Part shown: positions 51,152-59,586 of the stretch, piece by piece
How positions within the stretch are numbered: position 1 is the first letter of the stretch
Layout: the number at the start of each line of letters is the position of its first letter
Source: Neisseria shayeganii 871
GTDB taxonomy: Bacteria > Pseudomonadota > Gammaproteobacteria > Burkholderiales > Neisseriaceae
Direction of reading: 5' to 3'
NCBI RefSeq assembly: GCF_000226875.1
Contig: NZ_JH164926.1
Coordinates: forward strand, 1,261,868-1,325,867
Length of the DNA: 64,000 nt
Translations under genes and position numbers: made by a program
Notes under the pieces: generated by a model
Database searches by the model: none
What the model was told of the DNA's origin: nothing
What the model saw: the letters and a program-made list of their open reading frames with translations, nothing else

Positions 51152-51811
51152 ATGGATTCCACATTGCTGCTGCAACCCAATTTATATCCCAAGGTGACCC
51201 CGGCGGGCGCCTATTATGCGGTATCCAACAAAGGCCAAAGCGCCAGCCGCACTTTGTTGGGCGGCATTTTGCAGGCGGGAGAAGAAGAAACCGTCAGCCA
51301 GGAAAACGTGATGCGTTGGGCGCAGACCGATGATTTGGATGCCGCCCTCAACCTGCTGTACCGCATGCAGCGTTTGGAGTTTCTCTACGGCGAAGACGAG
51401 CCCGAGCAGAAAACCGATTTGCTGAGCGGCACCGGCCTGCCCAACATTCTGATGCACTTGTCCGACGTACAGAAAGCACTGCTGGTGGATCAAGATGGTT
51501 TTTATTTCTCCAGCTCCGGTTTCAACCACGAAGCGGCCGAAGAAATTGCCGTGTTGGCCAGCGAAGCCGTGCGCCTGTATGAGCGCCACAGCCTGCTGAT
51601 TAAAAACAACCTCAATATCTACCACAACGCCGTGGGTATTTGCGATCCGTCCGGTCAGAGCGAGTTGTCTTTCTTCCCGCTCTATATCGGCGACTTGAAA
51701 TTCATTCTGGTAACGGGCGGCGTGCCGCAGCTGCATAAAGACGAGTTCGTCTCTTTGGTGCGCGCCTTATATCAAATTGTTGATTCCGCAGCGCAAGCGG
51801 ACACTTTCTAA
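51152..51811 (+). CDS. Roadblock/LC7-like protein, gene 4 of the GTPase cluster
   Basis: A 219-residue protein. The first 90 residues include 'VSNKGQSASRTLLGGILQAG' and a helical stretch. The second half resembles a divergent LC7 fold: KALLVDQDGFYFSSSGF, a long helix EEIAVLASEAVRLYE, and the paired strands SFFPLYIGDLKFILVTGG ending in a helix. I infer it from this pattern and the neighbours. GAGG lies seven bases before the ATG at 51152; a GTG at 51146 overlaps the GTPase stop. Confidence 0.65.
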   Translation: MDSTLLLQPNLYPKVTPAGAYYAVSNKGQSASRTLLGGILQAGEEETVSQENVMRWAQTDDLDAALNLLYRMQRLEFLYGEDEPEQKTDLLSGTGLPNILMHLSDVQKALLVDQDGFYFSSSGFNHEAAEEIAVLASEAVRLYERHSLLIKNNLNIYHNAVGICDPSGQSELSFFPLYIGDLKFILVTGGVPQLHKDEFVSLVRALYQIVDSAAQADTF

Positions 51812-51837
51812 AATCAATTTATCGGGAAATCAAAAAT

Positions 51838-52203
51838 ATGCAACAACAACTCGTTTCTTCCGTCTTGAGCGACCTGCACAGCTCCTCAGTCGACATCACC
51901 GCCTCTGCCGTCATTTCCAGCGACGGCCTGCCCATCGCTTCCCTGCTGCAATCCAATATCGACCCCGACCGCGTTGGCGCCATGTCTGCCGCCCTGCTGG
52001 CTTTGGGCAACCGCACCACCAAAGAATTGAAATGCGGCGAGCTGGAGCAAGTGATCGTGAAGGGTAACGACGGTTATATTCTGCTCATCCAAGCCGGCGA
52101 AGACACGGTTTTGGTGGTAACTGCCCGCGAAAGCGCCAAACTGGGCCTGATTCTACTGGATGCCCGCCGCGCCGCCCGCAGCATCCTCGATTTGGAAGCC
52201 TAA
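51838..52203 (+). CDS. Roadblock/LC7 domain protein, gene 5 of the GTPase cluster
   Basis: A 121-residue protein with the full roadblock pattern: a first helix, 'ITASAVISSDGLPIASLL', the long middle helix GAMSAALLALGNRTTKEL, GELEQVIVKGNDGYILLIQAG and a last strand-helix TVLVVTARESAKLGLILLDARRAAR. In bacteria this fold (MglB) serves as GTPase-activating partner of MglA. It is probably the direct partner of the GTPase. The gene is followed by a strong DUS-pair terminator, which closes the unit. Confidence 0.9.
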   Translation: MQQQLVSSVLSDLHSSSVDITASAVISSDGLPIASLLQSNIDPDRVGAMSAALLALGNRTTKELKCGELEQVIVKGNDGYILLIQAGEDTVLVVTARESAKLGLILLDARRAARSILDLEA

Positions 52204-52258
52204 TCGCAAACGAACGCTTCCCGCTGAATGTGCCGCCGGGCATGGGCAGTCGGAATAG

Positions 52259-52306
52259 AGGCTACCTGAAAGACAAACGGCCCGGCCGTTGTTTTTCAGG
52301 TAGCCT
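52259..52306. terminator. Extended inverted DUS pair closing the GTPase cluster
   Basis: AGGCTACCTGAAA and TTTCAGGTAGCCT flank an inner stem of AACGGCC and GGCCGTT, so the two stack into a long hairpin. Confidence 0.8.
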
Positions 52307-52370
52307 TTGATATTGGAAAACCCTGCTACAATACCGCCCGTTTTGAAGCGAATGATTGACGGAAAATACC

Positions 52371-53621
52371 ATGTTCGGACTATTCAAGAAAAAGAAAAAA
52401 CCGGAAGAGCCGGCCTCATTGCCTGTTGAAGAAGCTGCTACCCGGCCGGCCGAGCCGGCTGCTGAAACCGAGGCAGCACCTGAAGCGGTGTCTGCCGATG
52501 AAGTGCAGCCCCAGCCGGTAACGCAAAGCGAGGCGCCGGAACAGGAGCAGATGCCCGTATCGGCAGAACCTGCCGAGGCCGATTTATCCGACTCTGCCGA
52601 TGAGCCGGCAGCCGTCCCCCCGGCTGCTGCCGCCCAGCCGGCAGCACAACCTGAGCCTACTCTGCCGGCCACCACAGCTGAAAAAGCAACGGCGGCAGAA
52701 CCCGCCCCCGCTTTAGGCTGGGCGGCCCGCTTGAAACAGGGATTGAGCAAATCGCGCAACCAAATGGCCAAATCGCTGGCCGGCGTGTTCGGCGGCGGCC
52801 AGATTGACGAAGACCTGTATGAAGAGCTGGAAACCGTGCTGCTCACCGCCGATATGGGCATCGAGGCCACCGAGCAGCTGATGGCCGAAGTGCGTAAACG
52901 GGTGAGTCTGCGCGGCCTGAAAGACGGGCAGGAACTGCGCAGCGCCCTGAAAGAAGCGATTTACGATTTGATCAAACCGCTGGAAGCCCCCTTGAGGCTA
53001 CCTGAAAGCGGCGGGCCGTTTGTCATCATGCTGGCCGGCATCAACGGCGCGGGCAAAACCACCTCCATCGGCAAACTGGCCAAATATTTCCAATCGCAAG
53101 GCAAATCCGTGCTGCTGGCTGCAGGAGATACCTTTCGCGCCGCCGCCCGCGAGCAGCTTCAGGAGTGGGGCGCGCGCAACGGCGTTACCGTGATCTCCCA
53201 AGCCTCGGGCGATTCTGCCGCCGTGTGTTTCGATGCGGTAGAGGCAGCCAAGGCGCGCGGCATCGATATCGTGTTGGCCGACACCGCCGGCCGCCTGCCC
53301 ACCCAATTGCACTTGATGGAAGAAATCAAAAAAGTGAAGCGGGTACTGCAAAAATCCATGCCCGAGGCGCCGCACGAAATCATTGTGGTATTGGATGCCA
53401 ATATCGGCCAAAACGCGGTCAATCAAGTGATTGCTTTCGACGAAGCCTTAGGTTTGACTGGCCTAATTGTGACCAAGCTCGACGGCACCGCCAAAGGCGG
53501 CGTGCTGGCGGCCTTGGCCAGCCGCCGGCCGGTGCCGGTGCGCTACATCGGCGTGGGCGAGGGCATCGACGATTTGCGCCCCTTCCATGCACGCGATTTT
53601 GTGGATGCGCTGTTGGATTGA
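52371..53621 (+). CDS. ftsY: Signal recognition particle receptor FtsY
   Basis: A 416-residue SRP-receptor GTPase. MFGLFKKKKK opens the protein, followed by an acidic Ala/Glu/Pro-rich A domain (about 12-110). The N domain and G domain follow, with GINGAGKTT (G1), DTFRAAAREQL, DTAGRLPTQ and TKLDGTAKGG. It targets ribosomes to the inner membrane with Ffh. The ATG at 52371 was preferred to an in-frame TTG at 52356. An extended -10 (TGCTACAAT, 52324-52332) lies close upstream. An internal DUS is at 52996-53008. Confidence 0.95.
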   Translation: MFGLFKKKKKPEEPASLPVEEAATRPAEPAAETEAAPEAVSADEVQPQPVTQSEAPEQEQMPVSAEPAEADLSDSADEPAAVPPAAAAQPAAQPEPTLPATTAEKATAAEPAPALGWAARLKQGLSKSRNQMAKSLAGVFGGGQIDEDLYEELETVLLTADMGIEATEQLMAEVRKRVSLRGLKDGQELRSALKEAIYDLIKPLEAPLRLPESGGPFVIMLAGINGAGKTTSIGKLAKYFQSQGKSVLLAAGDTFRAAAREQLQEWGARNGVTVISQASGDSAAVCFDAVEAAKARGIDIVLADTAGRLPTQLHLMEEIKKVKRVLQKSMPEAPHEIIVVLDANIGQNAVNQVIAFDEALGLTGLIVTKLDGTAKGGVLAALASRRPVPVRYIGVGEGIDDLRPFHARDFVDALLD

Positions 53622-53644
53622 GACGGTGTGAAACCCCAATGTGG

Positions 53645-53679
53645 AAAGGCTACCTGAAAGCATTTCAGGTAGCCTTTTT
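53645..53679. terminator. Inverted DUS pair between convergent ftsY and alkB-like genes
   Basis: AAAGGCTACCTGAAA, a three-base loop, then TTTCAGGTAGCCTTT and further T residues. The stop of the minus-strand gene lies within it. Confidence 0.85.
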
Positions 53680-54342
53680 GTGGTGGTGCCGGCGGGCTCG
53701 ACCTGCCGGCCCCGCATGGTTGGCGAGTATGGTGCGGAACGTCAGGTTGATGCGGGGCTGCTTGACGGCGTTATTTTTCAGCAGCGCGTGTTGCCAGTAT
53801 TGCTGGGTGGTGCCGTACATCAGCAGCAGTTGCCCGTGCGCCAGCGGCAGAATGCGTTTTTCTTGCGTCTGTTTGTGGCGGAAGGCGAAGCGGCGGGTGG
53901 CGCCGAAGCTGAGTGAAGCGATGACCGGGCCGAGTTCGGCTTCGTCGTCGCTGTGCCAAGTCATCCCTTGCCGACCGTCGGCATAGAGGTTGAGCAGGCA
54001 GCTGTTGAAGTGCGCCTTGCAGACAGCGGCGGCGTGCGCTTCAACCCGCTGTTTGATTTCGAGCAGCAAGGGCGTCCATGGCCGGGCGGCACGGGCGATG
54101 CCGGAATAGGTGTAAAGCAGGCCGTTGTCGCCGTACCAGGCGGTTTGGCGGGCGGTGGTGAGGGTTTTGCCGTAGAGCCGCACTTGGTCGTGTTGCCAAG
54201 GGGTGTCTTGTAACAGGCTGTGCAGGTAATGGTCGGCTTCGGCGGCGGCAAACGGACTGCCGAGCAGGCGGACTTCGCCGTCGTAGGGCAGAAGATTGTG
54301 TTCAGGTAGCCCGAGGTCGGGAAATAAGGTAGGCGGGATCAT
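53665..54342 (-). CDS. AlkB-like 2-oxoglutarate/Fe(II) DNA repair dioxygenase
   Basis: A 225-residue enzyme of the ALKBH2/3-like group that removes alkyl groups from DNA bases. The iron ligands are HxD in 'MTWHSDDEAELG' and the distal His in WQHALLK, and the 2-oxoglutarate-binding RINLTFR pattern follows. The last dozen residues (basic, HHHKKAT) are encoded inside the DUS-pair terminator, so the original stop may have been displaced. A DUS variant is also present near the start (54302-54313). Confidence 0.88.
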   Translation of the reverse strand: MIPPTLFPDLGLPEHNLLPYDGEVRLLGSPFAAAEADHYLHSLLQDTPWQHDQVRLYGKTLTTARQTAWYGDNGLLYTYSGIARAARPWTPLLLEIKQRVEAHAAAVCKAHFNSCLLNLYADGRQGMTWHSDDEAELGPVIASLSFGATRRFAFRHKQTQEKRILPLAHGQLLLMYGTTQQYWQHALLKNNAVKQPRINLTFRTILANHAGPAGRARRHHHKKAT

Positions 54343-54400
54343 TAGAAAGTACTTGCAGGGCGTGCGTTTTGCCGCTGGTTACATAGCTTGGCCAAGCGCA

Positions 54401-55396
54401 TCAGTGCGACCTGCGTTCCTCGTTTCGCTCCTTGTCTGCTGCTTCGCTTTCGGCGGCATCGTAGGCATCGACGATTTTCTGCACCAAGGGGTGGCGCACC
54501 ACGTCTTCGCTGGTGAAGGTGTGGAAATACAGCCCTTCGATGCCGGCCAGTTTTTCTTTGGCGTCTTTGAGGCCGGATTTGATGTTGCGCGGCAGGTCGA
54601 TTTGGCTCAAATCGCCGGTAATCACGGCTTTGGCGCCGAAGCCGATGCGGGTGAGGAACATCTTCATTTGTTCGGGCGTGGTGTTTTGCGCTTCGTCCAG
54701 AATCACATAGGCGCCGTTGAGGGTGCGGCCGCGCATATAGGCCAAGGGGGCGATTTCGATGAGGCCTTTTTCCAACAGCTTGGTGACACGATCGAAGCCC
54801 ATCAGGTCGTACAGGGCGTCGTAAAGCGGGCGCAGATAAGGATCGACTTTTTGCGCCAAGTCGCCGGGCAGAAAGCCGAGCTTTTCGCCGGCTTCCACCG
54901 CCGGCCGCACCAAAACAATGCGCTCGACCTGGTGTTTTTCGATGGCATCCACCGCAGCGGCCACGGCCAAATAGGTTTTGCCGGTGCCGGCCGGGCCGAG
55001 GCCGAAGACCACGTCGTGATTAAGCAGGGCACGGATGTAGCCGTTTTGGCGCGGGGTGCGGCCGCTGAGGTTGCCGCGGCGGGTGCGGAAGTGGTATTGG
55101 TGGTTGGCGTCGGTTTGCGGCTGAAAGGCGCTATCGGCGGTTTGCGCTTCCACGGCGGCCAGGCGGATGTCGTTGTCGTCCAAATCGCGGCTTTGTGCCA
55201 GTTCCGCCAGTGCGAGCAGGGCACGGCGGCCGGCATGGGCGGCTTCGCCGAGAAAGGTGAAATGTTCGAAACGGCGGCTCACTTGCAGGTTTAGGGCGCG
55301 GCCGAGAGTGGCGAGGTGGCTGTCGAGCGGGCCGCACAGGCGTTGCAGCACGGTGTTGTCGATGTCTTCAAATTGCAGGCGGACAGTATGGCTCAT
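54401..55396 (-). CDS. PhoH-family ATPase
   Basis: A 331-residue PhoH/YbeZ-type cytoplasmic ATPase. A KH-like N-terminal part (about 1-110) is followed by Walker A 'GLGPAGTGKTYLA', RPAVEAGEKLGFLPGDL, and Walker B YVILDEAQNTT. The family is often beside the rRNA maturation nuclease ybeY; that gene is not next to it here. The C terminus is highly charged. A DUS lies upstream (55427-55439). Confidence 0.93.
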   Translation of the reverse strand: MSHTVRLQFEDIDNTVLQRLCGPLDSHLATLGRALNLQVSRRFEHFTFLGEAAHAGRRALLALAELAQSRDLDDNDIRLAAVEAQTADSAFQPQTDANHQYHFRTRRGNLSGRTPRQNGYIRALLNHDVVFGLGPAGTGKTYLAVAAAVDAIEKHQVERIVLVRPAVEAGEKLGFLPGDLAQKVDPYLRPLYDALYDLMGFDRVTKLLEKGLIEIAPLAYMRGRTLNGAYVILDEAQNTTPEQMKMFLTRIGFGAKAVITGDLSQIDLPRNIKSGLKDAKEKLAGIEGLYFHTFTSEDVVRHPLVQKIVDAYDAAESEAADKERNEERRSH

Positions 55397-55626
55397 AAAT
55401 GGTGGGGGGTTCCGTAAAAATAGAGTAGGCTACCTGAAAAGGCGGCCGGCTAATCAAATGGCTTGGTTAGGGAAGTCATTATAAGGTAAGGGCTAAAATT
55501 TTTCCTGTGTGCCATACCTCGTAAAGACAGTTGCGCTGGCAGTTAATTTCCGTTAATTTGACGGGTTATGCGGATGTGCTGCGCATTCTATATTTCTTTT
55601 TTACGACTTCATTTCGGAGATATGCC

Positions 55627-56706
55627 ATGAAAAACACTTCTTCCAAACTGATTATGCTGGCATTGGCTGCTGCATTGGCAGCTTGTGGCGGAGACAATGC
55701 CGCCAAACCCGCCGCAAGCAGTGATGCGGCACCCCAGCAAGAGCAGGCGGCACAAAACGGCCTGCAGACCAAATTCGTGACCGTGGGCACCGGCGGCGCT
55801 TCCGGCCCCTACAACATCATCGGCACCGCTTTGAGCGAGCTGTATGCGCAAAAATTCGGCGTGAACGCCAAAACCCAAACCACCGGCGCTTCGGTAGAAA
55901 ACCTGAATCTGCTGGCCCAAAACAAACTGGAAATGGCCTTTGTGATGAGCGATGCTTTGAGCGACGCAATCAACGGCCAGGGCAGCTTCAGCCGTAAAGT
56001 GGAAAATGTGGAGCAAATCGCCGCGCTGTACCCGAACTATGTGCAAATCGTCACTTCCGCCTCTTCCGGCATCAAATCGATTGAAGATTTGCGCGGTAAA
56101 CGGGTGGCCGTGGGCGCACAAGGTTCCGGCGTTGAGTTGGCTACCCGTGCCCTGCTGAACGGCTTCGGCATCAACTACACCGACATCAAAGTGGATTACT
56201 TGGGTTATGCCGAAGCGGCGGATGCCTTGAAAGCCGGCAAGCTGGATGCGGCCTTCCTCACCAGCGGCTTGCCCAACTCTTCTTTGATGGAACTGCAACA
56301 AGGCTTCGATCTGCAGCTGGTGGCCGTACCGGCCGACAAGCTGGCAGAAATTGCCCAAACCACGCCGTTCTTCAACGCCATGCCGATTCCGAAAGGCACT
56401 TATAATAATGCCGAAGACATCCCCACCGCCGCCATTTTCAATGCCTTGGTGGTGCGCAAAGACATGAGCGAAGAAGACGTTTACCAGCTCACCAAAGCGC
56501 TGTTTGAGAATCTGGACAAATTGCAAACCGCCCACCAGGCTGCCAAAGGCATCAGTGTTGAAGGTGCGCAAAAAGGTTTGGTGGCGCCTTTGCATGCCGG
56601 TGCCAAGCGCTATTATGACGAAGTGGGCGCGGTAGCGGCTCCGGCAGCCCCGGCGGCGTCTGAAGCTGCTGCGGTGCCGGCTTCCGCTGCATCCGCCGCC
56701 CAATAA
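55627..56706 (+). CDS. TAXI-family TRAP transporter solute-binding lipoprotein
   Basis: A 359-residue protein with lipobox LAAC (Cys about residue 20), a short Ala/Gln linker, and the TAXI binding domain: 'VTVGTGGASGPYNIIGTALSELY', TQTTGASVENLNLL, IEDLRGKRVAVGAQGSGVE. The Ala-rich C-terminal tail is low in complexity. It should deliver an organic anion such as glutamate to the permease encoded after it. GGAG lies seven bases before the ATG. It forms a unit with the DUF1850 and permease genes. Confidence 0.93.
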   Translation: MKNTSSKLIMLALAAALAACGGDNAAKPAASSDAAPQQEQAAQNGLQTKFVTVGTGGASGPYNIIGTALSELYAQKFGVNAKTQTTGASVENLNLLAQNKLEMAFVMSDALSDAINGQGSFSRKVENVEQIAALYPNYVQIVTSASSGIKSIEDLRGKRVAVGAQGSGVELATRALLNGFGINYTDIKVDYLGYAEAADALKAGKLDAAFLTSGLPNSSLMELQQGFDLQLVAVPADKLAEIAQTTPFFNAMPIPKGTYNNAEDIPTAAIFNALVVRKDMSEEDVYQLTKALFENLDKLQTAHQAAKGISVEGAQKGLVAPLHAGAKRYYDEVGAVAAPAAPAASEAAAVPASAASAAQ

Positions 56707-57189
56707 ATGGCAACAGGCTACCTGAAAAAGGTAGGGCAAGGCGCAACTTGGCTTGCGCCTTGTTTCTGTCTGTGGCTTTTGTGGCAGCCGCAGGAAAAAA
56801 TTGTGCTGCAAGCAGAGACGCTGCGCTGTGTGTGGCCGCACCCGGAATTTGTCTTGAAGTGGCGCCACTCGGTAGAAAAGCAGTATTGGCAGGAAGCTTA
56901 TGTGTTGGAGAACGGCAGCCTGCATCTGCGCCATACGTATATTCAGGCTTTCGGAGCGGGCGTGCCGGTTTCAGGTAGCCCGATACCGGCGCCGCCGGGT
57001 TACGTCGGCCTGAGCAGCGAAGTGCGGCTGCCTGAAATCAATTGGATGGTGTCGCGCAATATGCAGGGCGAGATGCGGCTGGGTCAGCGGGTGCTGCCGC
57101 TTTACCGCATGCTGCCGGATTACACGGCGGTCAACATTGCTCCGGTCCGTCAAAGCCGGCTGCAATGGTTTTTTGAAAAGGATTGTTGA
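56707..57189 (+). CDS. DUF1850 protein of the TAXI-TRAP transporter
   Basis: A 160-residue protein with an N-terminal hydrophobic stretch (about 12-27) and then the DUF1850 pattern: 'VWPHPEFVLKWRHSVEKQYWQEAYVLENGSLHLRHTYIQAFGAGVP' in parts and a conserved C-terminal half. DUF1850 genes commonly lie between TAXI and permease genes, and the protein is thought to be a periplasmic helper. The ATG follows the TAXI stop directly, and a DUS at 56715-56727 encodes GYLKK. The stop overlaps the permease start. Confidence 0.88.
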   Translation: MATGYLKKVGQGATWLAPCFCLWLLWQPQEKIVLQAETLRCVWPHPEFVLKWRHSVEKQYWQEAYVLENGSLHLRHTYIQAFGAGVPVSGSPIPAPPGYVGLSSEVRLPEINWMVSRNMQGEMRLGQRVLPLYRMLPDYTAVNIAPVRQSRLQWFFEKDC

Positions 57190-59186
57190 TGAACCATGAA
57201 CAAGAAGCTGCGGCCAAGTCGCAGGAAATTTTGGAAAAATACGACCGCGAGTCGGTTACGCGGAATCCGCAGAGCAAGGCCGTGCGCACTTTGATTGCGG
57301 TGATTGCCGTGGCCTATTCGCTGTTCCATCTTTATATTACCTTCAACCCTTTGCCCGAATTGGTGCAGCGATCGGTGCACGTTGCCGTGGGCGTGGCGCT
57401 GATTTTTCTGATTTATCCGCCCGCCAAGCGCAGCAGCCGCAAGCAGGTGGCTTGGTATGACTGGCTGTGGGTGTTGGCCGCTTTTTCCAGCGCAGGCTAC
57501 CTGATTTGGCAGTACCAAGACATCGTTACCGTGCGCGGCGGTATTCCGAACCAAATGGACATTGTGTTTTCCATGATTACCGTGGCCGTGGTGTTGGAAA
57601 GCACCCGCCGCATCACCGGCTGGATTCTGCCGATTTTCGCCTTGGTATTTTTGGCCTATCCCTTCATCAGCCACATGGGCTTTATGCCTGACCGGCTGCT
57701 CACCCGCCCTTACGATTTGGGCGACATTTTCGGCCAGCTTTATCTGAAAACCGAAGGTTTGTATTCCTCAGCCATCGGCGCTTCGGTGACCTTCATTTTC
57801 CTGTTTATCCTGTTCGGCGCTTTTTTGGCGCGCTCCGGCATGGGCCAGCTGTTTAACGATCTGGCGCTGGCACTGGCCGGACACAAACAGGGTGGCCCGG
57901 CCAAGGTGGCGGTGATTTCCAGCGGCTTTATGGGCAGCATCAACGGCGCGGCAGTGGCCAATGTGGTCGGCACCGGTGCGTTTACCATTCCTTTGATGAA
58001 AAAAATCGGCTACCACAAAAACTTTGCCGGCGCGGTGGAAGCCAGTGCATCGGTGGGCGGCCAGATTCTGCCGCCGATTATGGGTGCCTCTGCGTTCATT
58101 ATGGCCGAAACCACCGGCGTATCTTACGGCACCATCGCCTTGGCCGCCCTGCTGCCCGCTTTGTTGTATTACCTCGGCGTGATTGCCCAAGTCCATTTCC
58201 GTGCCGGCAGCCGCGATTTGAAAGGCATTCCGAAGGCCGACTTGCCGCGCGTGAAAGAAGTGTTGAAAGCCCGCGGCCACATGCTTCTGCCGATTGTGGC
58301 GCTGGTGTGGATGCTGGCCGAATCGGTGCCGGTGGGCTATGCCGCCGCCTACACCATCGGCATTACCGTCGCCATCAGCATGTTGCGCCCGGAAACCCGT
58401 ATGGGCGTGAGCGACATCATCGGCGCCTTGGCCGACGGCGCCAAACAATCCCTGTCTGTGATGGCGGCCTGTGCCATGGTGGGTGTGGTCATCGGCGTGG
58501 TCAACCTCACCAGCTTCGGCACGGTGATGACTTCTTCCATCGTGACCCTGGGCGCAGGCTCCCTGTTTCTCACCCTGGTGCTGACCATGTTGGCCTCCAT
58601 GGTGTTGGGCATGGGCTTGCCCTCGATTCCGGCCTACATCATCACCGCGACCATGGCCGCCCCCGCACTGGCCGGTTTTGACGTGCCGGTATTGGTGGCG
58701 CATATGTTTGTGTTCTATTTCGGCATCTTCGCCAACATCACTCCGCCGGTGGCCTTGGCCGCTTTTGCCGGCGCAGGCATTGCCGGCGGCGATCCGATGA
58801 AAACCGGCTTCCAGTCGCTCAAGCTCGCCTTGGCCGGTTTTATCGTACCGTTTATGTTTGTGTACAACCCGAACATGATGATGATCGATGTCACCAACGC
58901 CGCCGTTACCGCCAAAACCTTCCCCTTGCCGGCTTGGCATGTGATCGCCATGGTAACGGTGACTTCCATCATGGGTGTGCTGGCCTTGTCTGCGGCAGTG
59001 GAAGGCTACTTCAAAACCCATATTCCGATGTGGCAGCGTATCGTGATGGCCGTCGGCGCATTCTGTCTGATCGTGCCGGAAACCCTGACCGACATCATCG
59101 GTTTGGTGGTGGCGGGCGCCATGCTGCTGCTCAACTGGCGTATGGCCGTGCGTACGAAACCAGCACAGATGGAATCTGCGCCTTAA
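57189..59186 (+). CDS. TRAP transporter permease, fused 4TM/12TM type
   Basis: A 665-residue inner-membrane protein with a short soluble N terminus, about four TM helices (DctQ-like part, 35-160) and a DctM-like part of about 12 or more TM helices. The family blocks 'GSINGAAVANVVGTGAFTIPLMKKIGY', VGGQILPPIMGASAFIMAE and LGMGLPSIPAYIITATMAAPAL are present. With the TAXI protein it imports an organic acid using a cation gradient. The ATG overlaps the DUF1850 stop. Confidence 0.95.
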   Translation: MNHEQEAAAKSQEILEKYDRESVTRNPQSKAVRTLIAVIAVAYSLFHLYITFNPLPELVQRSVHVAVGVALIFLIYPPAKRSSRKQVAWYDWLWVLAAFSSAGYLIWQYQDIVTVRGGIPNQMDIVFSMITVAVVLESTRRITGWILPIFALVFLAYPFISHMGFMPDRLLTRPYDLGDIFGQLYLKTEGLYSSAIGASVTFIFLFILFGAFLARSGMGQLFNDLALALAGHKQGGPAKVAVISSGFMGSINGAAVANVVGTGAFTIPLMKKIGYHKNFAGAVEASASVGGQILPPIMGASAFIMAETTGVSYGTIALAALLPALLYYLGVIAQVHFRAGSRDLKGIPKADLPRVKEVLKARGHMLLPIVALVWMLAESVPVGYAAAYTIGITVAISMLRPETRMGVSDIIGALADGAKQSLSVMAACAMVGVVIGVVNLTSFGTVMTSSIVTLGAGSLFLTLVLTMLASMVLGMGLPSIPAYIITATMAAPALAGFDVPVLVAHMFVFYFGIFANITPPVALAAFAGAGIAGGDPMKTGFQSLKLALAGFIVPFMFVYNPNMMMIDVTNAAVTAKTFPLPAWHVIAMVTVTSIMGVLALSAAVEGYFKTHIPMWQRIVMAVGAFCLIVPETLTDIIGLVVAGAMLLLNWRMAVRTKPAQMESAP

Positions 59187-59213
59187 GCCTTAAACAGACC
59201 GGATGCCCCAAGG

Positions 59214-59267
59214 GGCTACCTGAAAAGCAGGGTTTCATGAAGAAATTTAGCTTTCAGGTAGCCTTTT
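59214..59267. terminator. Inverted DUS pair after the TRAP unit
   Basis: GGCTACCTGAAAA and TTTCAGGTAGCC followed by TTTTT, with a loop of about 26 bases, some 30 bases after the permease stop. Confidence 0.6.
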
Positions 59268-59586
59268 TCCTTTTGCAGGCAGGCGAGAGACGAGGGACAG
59301 ACTGCTTGGAGTTGGCAAAAAAGCAACAAATTGATCGAGCCGTACATGATTTTCTGTTAATTTGTAAAATTCATTATCATTCATAATGTTAAATTCATTT
59401 TGTGGTAGAAAATCTACAAGTGCTGCACGGTTTGTATGGCCGGGGTGCGGATTAAATTTGTTTTTTTGCAGTCCAGCAATTATATTACGCCCCATGAAAT
59501 CGCTAACGCGGCGATGACGTGAATAACTTGAAGAACAAGCAGCTTCTTTGAGTTTGTTTTTTTAGACTAAGAAAAGGAATGCAGCA
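59268..59586. other. Long AT-rich leader upstream of the porin gene
   Basis: There is no reading frame. A 17-base inverted repeat, CATTAT-N5-ATAATG (59372-59388), lies in an AT-rich stretch and has a Fur-box-like look. The promoter is not clear. AAGGA lies eight bases before the porin ATG. Confidence 0.4.
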
